A DNA stretch of 64,000 bases, taken from positions 125,837,429 through 125,901,428 of the forward strand of contig CM045770.1 of assembly GCA_025200525.1 (NCBI GenBank), given 5' to 3'. Below the pieces are notes generated by a model. That model worked only from the letters and a program-made list of their open reading frames with translations. It was not told where the DNA came from and searched no databases. Of this stretch, positions 10,246 through 20,845 are shown in pieces (positions within the stretch are counted from its first letter, which is position 1; every line of letters begins with the position of its first letter). Source of the DNA: Camellia lanceoleosa. Lineage: Eukaryota > Streptophyta > Magnoliopsida > Ericales > Theaceae. A program made the translations under genes and the position numbers.

Positions 10246-11189
10246 GTAGGGATTTCCTACTCCATATTATAGGTTTTGTTCTAAGTTTGATATTTTGATA
10301 TGTTCGGGGTTGTTTGGTAATTTTGGGAAAAACCCTAGTTATTGTAATAAATTAATTTGTATAATTAATTTAGGAAAAATTTGGGAATTTGGTTTAATTC
10401 TTGAAATTGGGGAATTATGAGTTTAAATGGTGTAGTTTGATAGTTTAATCACTCACCTATGAAAATGTTGCGTTTATGCTTACTAATACATTTATTTCCT
10501 GTTTAGAAATAACTGTTTTGGGCTATCGGTGGAGGATAGTCGTGATTGTTGTAGACATTGCATGTGGATTAGGGAAAACTGAAACTAATCACATTGGTTA
10601 AGTCATTGATTTTGACTGTTGAATTAATACAGAAAATACGTGTATTGAATGTGTGTTGTATATGACAAGTGTTTAATACATTGTATATGCATTTTGTTTG
10701 GGAGGAGATAGGGGATGTACTCCACGGTTTAGGGGAAGATAGGGGATGAACCTCTAAACCGGATTTTGTTTGGGAGGAGATAGGGGATGGACTCCATTAG
10801 CACCACTATATGTGTGCTTATTGTTTTATAGAAGTGTTTTTACATGTTGATACAGCACTAAAATGTGTATCAATCGGGAAGTATGGAAGTGTTTTGGAAT
10901 GAGCCTTAGTCTCATCTGTTTTGTTGATATTGGAAGGAATGTTAATGTGATACTTAGTTCACTGTTATAGTTTGGCCAGGTTCTGAGCTATATTGATATA
11001 ACTGAGAAGTTAAATAAATAATGAAAAGTGAAACGTGTCATAGACATTAATGTCATGAAACTGTATGTTGGTAAAGTGAATAGTTGTGTTAACCATCTAT
11101 TGAATGCTATTGCTTATTCAATGCTTATATTGGGTTTAGTATATTTCTACTGGGCTGTGGCTCACCCTATACGGGAACATCATTTTCAG
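10246..11189 (+). other. Candidate leader intron inside the A 5' LTR
   Basis: Donor-like CGAG/GTAGGGATTT at 10246. Branch-site-like CTCAC at 11161-11165 sits in the hairpin TACTGGGC...GCTCACCC (11148-11167). The acceptor-like TTTTCAG ends at 11189. Equivalent signals occur at matching places in the other LTR families. Splicing is inferred from sequence only. Confidence 0.5.
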
Positions 11190-11510
11190 GTCCAGGTGAT
11201 ATGCTACCTCCAAGGACTTAGTTTGGAAGGATTTGGACTTTGAAGACTTGTCTTTAGTTATTTGTTTTTATTTGAGATTACATGGAAACATTCAAGCCAA
11301 GGGCTTAATTTGTAATTGAGTTAGTACTCATTCTTTTGTGTCCAAGTGTTAGCTTGGAAAGATGTAAGCCCTTAGGGCATTTACTTCTGATGTCACATGT
11401 GATGTCTTTCAATAAAAGTACTCTGATGGATAATTTAATGATTCGTTTTGTTTTATTAATGCATGTTAATGTTATATATATTATGGGTTTATTTTGAGGG
11501 CATTACAACT

Positions 11511-11522
11511 TGGTATCAGAGC
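11511..11522 (+). other. Primer-binding site of A
   Basis: TGGTATCAGAGC two bases after the LTR end is complementary to the 3' end of plant initiator methionine tRNA, the usual primer for Tekay elements. Confidence 0.9.
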
Positions 11523-11909
11523 ATACCGGGTTCGAATACTTTGGGTACGTGGGAAGTGATTAGTATCACAATGGGTTCGTCTCGTTTGATAGAGACTTAG
11601 TGTAATGTTATATGCTTATATGATAACATGTTTATGTGACTATGTGGGTATGGAATGTAGTTTCTAGGATATTGGTTGGACCCTTGAGTTGCTAGTAGTC
11701 TTGTTGGAAAGGCACTTGATCAATGCTGCTTCTAACCGGAACTATAGTGACGCTTCGGGACTGTCATAATCCAGGAATGAAATTCGTAGGTGCTTATGTG
11801 ATTATGTGCTTACGTGGAATGAATTACTGTTGTCCAATGTATTAGGACGCGAGTGTTATAGCTTCGGCACATTTATTAATGTGCTAACGTCTTTGTTTCC
11901 TTTATTAGG

Positions 11910-13628
11910 ATGTCAGGACGAGGACGAGGACGAGGACGTGGTAGGCGTGGTAGGCAGGAAGTGCCTATACCGGATGAGATTCCGGCAGTATAGGAGGGAG
12001 TTAGCCAGGCCAATGTGGCCGAGCCAGTAGGCCAGCAGGCTATGGGCGCTTTGGCCCGAGAGATAGCATGGGCATTCAGGGAGTTAGTAGGCATTCTCAT
12101 AGCTGAGAATCAGGCTCAAGTTTATGTTGCGGATGCAGGGCCTTCTTTCCTGAAGAGGGAGTTCTTCCGGTCTAACCCGGATGAATTTTTAGGTAATCCT
12201 AAAGAGCCACTTAAGGCAGATGAATGGCTCGAACAGACAACGAAGATGTTTGAGATGCTAGGCATCGAAGACGAGGTACTGAAAGTGACCTTGGCATCTT
12301 TCCAGCTGAAGGAGGATGGGGGTCAATGGTGGAAGTTCGCTAAGGGACGTATAGGAGGTACGTGGGAGGCTTTTGTGAATGCTTTTCAGGAGAAGTTCTT
12401 GTCTTCAGCTGTTAAGGAGAGGTTGAGAGATCAGTTCTGCCAGCTTAAGTAGAACAGTTCTCCAGTGGCCGAGTTTGAGGCCTCATTTACTAGCTTATCC
12501 AGGTTTGCACCTGAGTTGGTGGCGTCTGAGGAACGCTGTTGTATTAAGTTCGAGAAGAAGTTGAGGCGCGGCCTCAAGTTGAGAGTTGTAGGGTCTATGA
12601 TTCGAGATTTTGGGCGTCTGGTTGATGCTGCAGCCCATACGGAGGTCATGATGCAGGAGGAGGAGGAATGGCAGAAAGGCTCCAAGAGGAGTCAGAATGG
12701 ATAGAGTGATGGTAGGAGACAGAAGGGTTTTAACCCTCAGCAATCTCAGGGTAGCTTTTATAGATAGACTTTTCCTGTGCCGAGTGCTAGTTCTGGGAAA
12801 GGCAGCCAGGGAGACATTACCTGTTTCAAGTGTGGCCAGCTGGGCCACAAGTCTCCAGTTTGTCCTCAGAGGGGAGGAGTACAGAGAGCAGCATCTTCTT
12901 CGGCTCGATCTCAGAGCCAGAGTCAGGGTAGAGGCCAGTCGCTCTTTTGTTTTCAGTGTGGTCAGGTAGGGCACATGAAGAGGTATTGCCCACAGTTGAG
13001 TGGCACATCTGGTGCATTTGGTTCGAGGCAGACTCAGAGTCATCAGCTAGCTCAGTCAGTTCAGGCCTCGAGGGCCAATCAGGGGGCTTCATCGTCCTAG
13101 TCTGTGCAGCAGTCTTATGCTCCTAGGGGTGAGCAGGTTGATCAGAGACCGTCTGGGCGCGTGTATGCTGTTATCGCGCAGGAACTTGTACCGACTCCAT
13201 CAGTTGTGAGAGGTACCTTCTTGTTTTGCAATTCGGTTGCTAGTGTATTGATTGATACGGGTGCATCTCATTCTTTTGTGTCTGCTGCATTTGCATCTGT
13301 TTTGGAGTTGGAGTTAGCACAGTTAGTATCTCCTATTTGTGTAGTGTCACCCCTTGGGGGTGAATTGATCTTGAAACAAGGTGTTAGGGGTTGTGATATA
13401 GAGGTCGCTGATCATAGGCTTCCGTTTCCTTTTGTAGTTATGCCCATGAAGGGCTTTGAAGTTATTTTGGATATGGACTGGTTATCGTCATACCTGGCAG
13501 TTATTGATTGCTACCGCCAGAGGGTCACTTGTTGTACCGTGAGCGGGGAGTGTTTCCATTTCTTGGGGGACCGGGTTGGTAGTGTCTTGCCATCGGGGTA
13601 TGATCCGCGAGGGCGGAGTGAGCTTAGT
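11910..13628 (+). pseudogene. gag and protease of element A
   Basis: One reading frame from the ATG at 11910 up to the C insertion, broken by in-frame TAG codons at 11991, 12450, 12702, about 12765 and 13098. Order: a Gly/Arg-rich N-terminus; the capsid-like region with DEWLEQTTKMFEML and GGQWWKFAKGR; two CCHC knuckles (CFKCGQLGHKSPVC, CFQCGQVGHMKRYC, near 12830-12990); then an aspartic protease with the active site IDTGASHSF near 13250 and the VILDMDWLSSY block. gag packages the RNA and the protease matures the polyprotein. There is no frameshift, and the stops fit CAG to TAG change. The frame continues after element C without loss. It cannot produce protein now. Confidence 0.9.
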
Positions 13629-14809
13629 TGTAACAACCCTCATTCTTGACTTAGCTATACTTGCATACATCCATGTGTGACCTTGTCTTGATATGTTATG
13701 AATCTTGTTAATCTTGTTTCGGCTTGCCATGTTTTAGTATTGCTTGCTTGATTTTGATCCTTGCTCGGTTGTGACCGAGATCATCTTGAGATTAGTTCAC
13801 TTTTGAACCCTTGTACTTAGAACCACTTGGCAGACCTCTATCTTCACTCCGGCATGTTAGCCGAGATGTTTGTGTTTGAGATCCTTGTTCTCGGGCAGGC
13901 ATGACCTGGGCCGAGATGTGGCACACCCCGGCCAAGGTGTGGCACGGCTCAGTCAAGTGTCGTCCTCCCTAGCCGAGGTATTTGTTACCTGTCAAGTTCC
14001 GCCTTTGGCGATGTTGTTGATGGCGAGGTGTTCTCGCCATCTAGCTTGTCGTGGACGCCTTTGTCTAGCTTGTTGTGGACGCTTTGTCGAGACTTGTCTT
14101 GTCAATCACCACCTTTTGAGTTAAACCAACGGTGACGCCACGTGTCCGAGCTTGTTAGCCGGCAGACTAATGCGTCATTTTGTATCATTTTGTTATAAGT
14201 CTTGTTCTTGTAGAGAGAGAGAAACACTAGAGAGGAAGAAGTAGAGTTCTAGAGAGAGAAGTCGATCTTCCATGCTTGTTCCTTAGAGTTTGAACCGTTG
14301 GATTCGTGATCTGAGGTTAGAATCTTGATTTCCTCTTGTTGTTCTTGTTGTACATCTAGCATTGCATTGTGCGATTGAGTTTGTTTTGCATGCCATGCAT
14401 CGATTTGAAAGTTCGGTTTTGAAAGAGAACATGGTGTTCTTGAGTTCTTGATAAAAGCCTATTTTGATCCGAAAGTTTTGAACAAGAACCATGTCTTTGT
14501 GTTTGTTTTGCATGACCTTCTTGAATGGGTACCTAGGTCCATGTTTTTAAAACTCTTAGCATGAAATCTCGGATTTTGTATAACCAAGTTATGATTTCAG
14601 CATGCATGTTCTTGTAGTTCTTGAGGACCCTGTTCTTCACTTTGAATGTGGCCCTTGGACCACACCTCGGCGAGGAGGTGTGGGACCTCAGCAAGACCTG
14701 GTTGGTACCCAGAGTATTTTCTTGAGATGAAAAGCTTGTTTTGAGAATGTATTTGCCATGTGTTTGTAGGACCTTGACCCTTGCTTTGAGCCTACACTTG
14801 AAGACCAAG

Positions 14810-15787
14810 GTGAGTGGTATTTCTAGTAAAGCTATATTATAAAGCTTTTAATGAATCTTGCTTTGCTTTGTTTTGATGAAAGTATTTGTTAAGCATGAAT
14901 GTCTAGCATATTTCGATGTATCTTGTGTAAACCTTTTTTTGATGCTAACCTTGAAAAGTCCCTTGTGCTAGAGGACTCTAAACTTTTGTAGCACTAAGTA
15001 TAAAAAGGATACGGTCCTTTCTTGAAAAGAGTATTTGGCTAAAAAGGGCTACGGGCCTAAGTAACAAAAGTCCCTTGTGCTAGAGGACTCTAAACTTTCG
15101 TAGCACTAAGTATAAAAAGGATACGGTCCTTTCTTGAAAAGAGTATTTGGGTTAAAAAGGGCTACGGGCCTAAGTAACACAAGTCCCTTGTGCTAGAGGA
15201 CTCTAAACTTTTGTAGCACTAAGTATAAAAAGGATACGGTCCTTTCTTGAAAAGAGTATTTGGGTTAAAAAGGGCTACGGGCCTAAGTAACACAAGTCCC
15301 TTGTGCTGGAGAACTATAAACTTTCGCAGTACCCTTGTTTAATCGATTACGGATCGCATACCTCTTGTTTTGCCACAGACGGTTTACCGCGTGGATATGT
15401 TTTGCTCAGAAAGCTTGCCTGTATTTGCGGCGTCGTAGACATCCCTTGGTTTACTCGTTTTGAAGAATGAATACGGTTCATCCCTTGATGTATAAGTTTT
15501 GACAGGAAATACTGTTTTGCCGATGCTAGTAAGCATCCTTGAGATTGTAAGACTTGTTAGATGAATACGGTTCATCCCTTGATTGGTACAACTTTGATGT
15601 GTCTATTCAGAAGAACCTCGGCTAAGGTTTGTATGGTTTTGACTCGTTTTGCCTTGTAATCTTGATGTAAACTTGAATGGTTCAATGAGTTTTGATTCGA
15701 AGGACCTCGGCTATATTCATGCTAAAACCTTTATTATTAGTACCATTCATTTGAGTTTCAAGACTCACCCTCTATATATATATGTAG
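14810..15787 (+). other. Candidate leader intron inside the C 5' LTR
   Basis: A canonical donor CCAAG/GTGAGT at 14810. The hairpin TTGAGT...ACTCACCC at 15750-15770 contains branch-like CTCAC. The acceptor-like ATATGTAG ends at 15787. The 3' LTR has the same set at 22032-23009, also 978 nt. Inferred from sequence only. Confidence 0.5.
14956..15340 (+). repeat. 113-bp tandem repeat in C 5' LTR
   Basis: AAGTCCCTTGTGCTAGAGG begins units at 14956, 15068, 15181 and 15294, the last one incomplete. The 3' LTR has the matching array at about 22178-22545. The array lies inside the candidate leader intron. Confidence 0.9.
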
Positions 15788-16232
15788 GTGATGAGCAGAC
15801 GGCGGCGACGCTAGTTGCGTCTTCTTGAGCTTGTTTTGGACTCTTGTCATGTCGGCTTGGACCTGCTTTATGTCGGCCATTTTGTGTTTACCTAAACGCG
15901 TGTATTTATGTCGGCAAATCTTGAAGATTATGCTTCTTTGGCTTGTAATTCTTTGTTTTGCACATGTCGGCTCTAGAAGCCTTTTGATCAAGATTGTAAT
16001 ATGTATTTTTGTTTGTCGATTAATGATAAACTATGTCTTGTATGTCATCTCATTTGATTTATGCACAGCTCTTCTGGACCACTTGTGTTTGATTATCGCT
16101 TCCGCATTTGTAAGCCCCCCTTATGTAAACTCTGTTTGTGTGTGAAACTTTGTAAGAGGCCTTTGGTAAATCTTGGATTACTGGCCATCATGGCACCATC
16201 CTACTAGGAAATTTGGTTGGGGTCGTGTGTAA

Positions 16233-16244
16233 TGGTATCAGAGC
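16233..16244 (+). other. Primer-binding site of C
   Basis: TGGTATCAGAGC, complementary to initiator methionine tRNA, just after the 5' LTR. Confidence 0.85.
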
Positions 16245-16444
16245 ACAAGTTCCTTAGTATACGTTATTCACACACTTTGAGTCCTAAAGAGCATAGGTAT
16301 TCCCTTAGAGAGATGCTAGGATTGCATCATAATGCTTGCTACTTGAACAAGGTGTGCATTGTCTTGGCATGTTTGTTTGTTACTTGCCTATGTGATTATT
16401 TGCTTGTTTTGCTTAAAAGTCACACTTTGTAAACTCATAGCATC

Positions 16445-17460
16445 ATGAGGAGAGGTAGACCTCCACTTGGCCGAGATAGGCCCGAAGACAGATTGGACCG
16501 ACTGGAAAGGTTATTTGAAGGTTTGGCCCGATTTGAGGCAAACCAGACATGATTGCTAGTGCCACTTGACTCAAAGCCGAAAGGCACAAACGGCGAAATG
16601 TAGTTCCGCCTCCACCTCCTCCAAGGCCACAAGTCCCTCCACCGCCAGCATTATATGGGGATGGCACGATAGCTTTGATCAGAGAGTTCAAGAAGATGAG
16701 ACCACCGAGATTCTCTGGAGATATAGAGCCGATGAAGGCTGAGGCATGGGCTTTGGAAATGGAAAAGCTATTTGAGATCTTCCTAGCACCGACTTTCGAA
16801 GGTGACATTAGCAACCTTCACATTGGATGATGACGCCGCAGATGGTGGTTAATGGTTCGAAAGGAATCGGACTTAACTGGACCAGATTTTTGGAATTGTT
16901 CTACAAAAAACACTTTCCCCTTAGCGTTCAAAACCGTAAGGCTACGGAGTTTCAGACCTTGACACAGGGCAACCGAACGGTAGCGGAATATGATCGCGTT
17001 TTTACTGAATTGGTAAGATTTGTACCTCACATGTCTGGCGATGAGTATATGAAGGCAAGAAAGTTTGAAAGTGGGCTCCGAGCGCCAATTCAAGATCGGG
17101 TTAACTTGCACGACCTACCGACTTACGCCGAGGTATTGGACAAAGCCATTTTGGCCGAGGCTAACTTGAACAGGTACCAGACTTCGGGAGAGAACCCAAG
17201 AAAGAGGCAAAATTATGACAGCAGCCGAGCACAATTGGGCGCCAAGAAGAAATCGAACATGGGCGATTAGTTATCGGCAGGAAGGTAATGCTAAGCCGAT
17301 GTGTCCAGATTGTGGGAAGCAGCATTTCGGGGTTTGTCGTCGGACGACTGGAGCCTGTTATGAATGTGGTGAAATGGGACATTATGTGAGAGATTGCCCT
17401 AAGGAAAAGATTGATAACAGCAAGAAAGGTGAGAACACCTCGGGAACCGCTCGTAAGGGT
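16445..17460 (+). pseudogene. gag of element C
   Basis: The ATG at 16445 opens an Arg-rich N-terminus (MRRGRPPLGRD) that runs to a stop at about 36 codons. The capsid-like part continues in other frames: 16827-17270 holds FLELFYKKHFPLSVQNRKATEF and VAEYDRVFTELVRFVPHM, and the next frame holds the knuckle region (CPDCGKQHFGVC, then a full CX2CX4HX4C unit CYECGEMGHYVRDC near 17357-17400). The protein would form the particle and bind RNA. At least two frameshifts and a stop break it, although codons on either side remain well preserved. Confidence 0.85.
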
Positions 17461-17539
17461 AATCTTTGGAAAAGGGCCAATGAGACAGGCAGTGTTTGCA
17501 CTAGTGCGGAGACACTCGAGAATCTGACCGTGGTGTCGT

Positions 17540-17900
17540 GTATACTCCTAATTTGCTCGAGATGCTTATGTGTTAATTGATTCGGGTTCTACGCATTCGT
17601 TTGTTTCTACTAAGTTTGCCGAGAAGATTAATAGGAAACTAGAGCCTCTTGATTATGTGCTATCTGTATCTACTCCATCTGGGAGATCTATGATTGTTGC
17701 ATCCATCTATAGAGCATGTATTATCGTAATTGAGAATGTTGAACTGTTAGTTGACTTAATGCCTTTGGATATAGATCATTTTGATGTTATTTTGGGAATG
17801 GATTGATTGGTAGCAAACCATGCATTCATTGATTGTGTTTCTAAGAGTGTTACCTTGAGACCCCCAAGGCAAACCGAGGTTATTTTCCATGGTAAAGGGT
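17540..17900 (+). pseudogene. Aspartic protease of element C
   Basis: The active-site motif LIDSGSTHSFVS lies near 17572-17607, and the second conserved block FDVILGMD near 17782-17805 is followed by a TGA where Tryptophan is usual (MDWL). The family cleaves the gag-pol polyprotein. The link to gag upstream is frameshifted and the RT side is also shifted. Confidence 0.8.
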
Positions 17901-17999
17901 AGTGCCCCACCTTATTTGATCTCGTCTGTTAGAGCCTATAAGCTAATTCGAGAAAGGATGCCAAGGTTACTTGTGTATCTTGAGTGATCGAACGGAAAT

Positions 18000-19610
18000 A
18001 TTGACTTAGCGACATCCCAGCTTGTCAATGAATTCGCCGACGTCTTTTCCGCATTTAATTGCCCGCCACCTAGTAGATAGAGAAATAGAGTTCACTGTTG
18101 ACATTGAGTCGAACAGTACCGATCTCCAAGACACCTTATAGGATGGCCCAATGAACTTAGAGAATGAAACTACAATTACAAGAGTTATTGGATAAGGGTT
18201 TATTAGGCGAGCACTTCACCATGGGGAGCACTGTTTTGTTTGTCAAGAAAAAGGATGGCACACTCGCCTTTGCATTGATTATAGAGTGCTTAATAAGGTC
18301 ACCATTAAGAACAAGTACCCATTAGCTAGGATTGACGATTTGCTTGATCAACTACAAGGAGCACGAGTCTTTTCTAAGATTGATCTTAGGCCGGGTTACC
18401 ATCAACTTAAAGTTAAAGCCGAGGATGTTGAGAAGACGACCTTAGAACCGGATATGGTCACTATGAGTTTTAGTAATGCCTTTTGGAGTAACCAATGCCC
18501 CTGCTGCATTTATGGATTTAATGAACAGAGTCTTCAAACCACATTTAGATGAATTTATTGTTGTCTTCATTGATGATATACTGATCTATTCTAAGAGTAA
18601 AGCCGAGCATGAGAATCACTTGAGAATTGCCTTAGAAATTTTGAGAAGAGCGAAACTGTATGCTAAGTTTAAGAAGTGTGAATTTTGGCTTTCTACTATT
18701 TCATTTCTGGGTCATGTGATTGATGAAGAAGGTATCTCAGTTGATCCTAGTAAAATTGAAGCCGTAGTGAATTGGCCGAGGCCGACTAATGTATCCGAGG
18801 TTCGTAGTTTTCTGGGTTTGGCAGGTTATTACAGGAAGTTCGTGAAGGATTTCTCAAGGATTGCAATTCCATTGACGCAATTGACTAAGAAAGGAATACT
18901 GTATGAATGGACTGAAGATCGAGTCGACTCTCGAGGCGAAGACGAGGTTGGTTCTGGCCGATGCTTGTACTCCCATCAGGTAATGAAGAGTTTCATGTTT
19001 ATAGTGATGCATCACACAAGGGTTTAGGTTGTGTATTAATGCAAAAGGGTAAGGTCATAGCCTATGCATCTCGACAGTTGAAACCACATGAGAAAAACTA
19101 TCCCACCCATGACTTGGAGTTAGCAAAGTGGTATTTGCCTTGAAGATTTGGCGACACTACTTGTATGGAGCCTCTTGCCGTGTTTCTGAGATCATAAGAG
19201 CTTAAAGTATTTGTTCACTCAGAAAGAATTGAATTTGAGACAGAGAAGATGGCTAGAGTTGTTGAAGGATTATGACTTGCAAATTCAGTATCACCCAGGT
19301 AAAGCCAACAGCGTAGCCGACGCCTTGAGCAGGAAGACAGTTGGAATTTTGGCATGTTTGACCATGATTACAGTTGAGCCGACCATTGTTGATGAAGTAA
19401 AGAAAAGACAGATGGAAGATGGATTCTTCAGGAAGGTAGCCGAGGAGATTGATACAAAGCCGAGATCAGGGTACACCATTGAAGACCAAGTGCTCAAGTT
19501 TGAAGGAAGATTGGGTGGGGCGTTCGAGTTAAAGAGGAAAATTTTGCGAGAAGCTCATAGTTCTAAGTTCTTTGTTCATCCAGGAATACCAAAATGTATC
19601 AAGATGTGAA
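18000..19610 (+). pseudogene. Reverse transcriptase and RNase H of element C
   Basis: RT motifs appear in successive frames: VKKKDGT near 18240, [33 protein letters not shown] (18304-18405), [18 protein letters not shown] from 18476, and the catalytic FIDDILIY near 18570. RNase H follows with [19 protein letters not shown] (near 19000) and HDLELA; the connection domain holds [16 protein letters not shown] near 19290. Breaks are mostly single-base gains or losses, for example a missing C near 18263 and a missing T near 18464, with a small disturbed stretch at 19120-19210. The enzyme copies element RNA into DNA. It is inactive as read here. Confidence 0.9.
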
Positions 19611-20834
19611 GCAGATGTTTTGGTGGCCGAACATGAAAAAGGAAATAGCCGAGTTCGTGTCTCAGTGCTTATGTTGTCAACAAGTGAAAGCAGAACATCA
19701 AAGACCAACAGGACTACTTCAACCTTTGCCAATCCCTGAGTGGAAATGGGAGCACATCTCCATGGATTTTGTGATTGGGTTGCCGAAGACACAGAAAGGT
19801 ATGGATTCGATTTGGGTTATTATTGATAGACTAACTAAGTCAGCACACTTTTTGCCTGTCAAGACTACCTTCAACGCCGACCAACTTGCATTACTGTATG
19901 TGAATGAAATTGTTAAACTTCATGGAGTGCCGATGTCAATTGTGTCGGACAGGGATCCGAAGTTCGTTTCCAGATTCTGGCAGAGTCTACAGAAGGCCTT
20001 TGGAGCCGAATTGAGATTGATCGCTTTCATCCGCAGACAGATGGGCAAACAGAGAGGACAATTCAGACACTCGAAGACATGCTTAGACTTTGTGTATTGG
20101 ACCTCCAAGGAAATTGGGGAATGCATTTGCCCTTGGTAGAATTCGCTTACAACAACAGTTATCAGGCTAGTATTGGCATGGCGCCATACGAAGCATTGTA
20201 TGGAAGGAAGTGCAGATCGCCAATATGTTGGACCGAAGTTGGAGACAAGGCTCTGCTTGGTCCTGAACTCATTCAAGTAACAACAGAAAAGATTAAGCTT
20301 ATCCAACAGAGGATTAAAACCGCCCAGAGCAGGCAAAAGAGCTACGCCGACCAGAGAAGGAATGAGTTAGAATTTAAAGCAAGAGATCATATGTTCCTGA
20401 AAGTTTCGCCGATGAAAGGAGTTTCCAGATTTGGTAAGAAAGGTAAATTAGCACCTCGTTATATTGGACCATTTGAAATTCTTGACAAGGTCAACCCAGT
20501 TGCCTACAGACTTGCTTTACCACCAGAGTTGAGCCAAGTACATAATGTGTTTCATATTTCGATGTTGAGAAAGTATATTCGAGATCCGCAGCATGTGATT
20601 GATTATTCTGGGGTTGAAATTAATGAGAACTTGGGCTATGAAGAGAAGCCGATGTGTATTATTGACAGACAAGTTAGGCAGTTGAGAAACAAGTCAATAT
20701 CAATGGTAAAGATTGAATGGAAAGAGCACTACGGTAAGGATGCCACATGGGAAATGGAAGAGGAAATGAGAATTCGACATCCAGAACTATTCCTGGAACA
20801 AGGTAACCTAAGTTTGGGGACCAAACTTCTTTAA
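19594..20834 (+). pseudogene. Integrase and chromodomain of element C
   Basis: The zinc-binding region holds H and C residues ([14 protein letters not shown] near 19670). The catalytic core has the first Asp in SMDFVIGLPKTQKG, the second in VSDRDPKF, and then a frameshift near 20040-20080, so the Glu of the DDE triad is split. The following frame holds [23 protein letters not shown] and [19 protein letters not shown], and ends with a chromodomain-like [20 protein letters not shown] near 20710-20770. The stop is at 20832-20834, directly before the polypurine tract. The chromodomain marks it as a chromovirus and would guide insertion toward particular chromatin. Confidence 0.9.
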
Positions 20835-20845
20835 GGGGGGTAGGA
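20831..20845 (+). other. Polypurine tract of C
   Basis: TTAAGGGGGGTAGGA immediately before the 3' LTR start. Confidence 0.9.

Larger units (their letters stand above)
9546..11508 (+). mobile_element. 5' LTR of element A (1963 bp)
   Basis: It starts TATAGCGACCCC and ends GGGCATTACA, directly before the primer site. It contains a cluster of CTCGAG palindromes, a TATA-like element, a donor-like CGAG/GTAGGG at 10246, an acceptor-like TTTTCAG at 11189 and AATAAA at 11411-11416. The 3' copy is about 50 bp longer because of a different number of palindrome units. Confidence 0.9.
13629..16230 (+). mobile_element. 5' LTR of element C (2602 bp)
   Basis: It begins TGTAACAACCC. Its end is altered: GTCGTGTGTA here against GTCGTGACA in the 3' copy. 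GCCGAG/CTCGG motifs are frequent from 13770 to 14170, ahead of GTTATAAG and a GA-rich leader near 14210. It carries a 113-bp tandem repeat and a candidate leader intron. Short ORFs on either strand are not conserved proteins. Confidence 0.9.

Noticed and set aside
14283..14808. Minus-strand ORFs repeated at 21475-22030
   Set aside because: Present twice only because they lie in the two LTRs of C; the two versions differ by frameshifts, so no protein is conserved.
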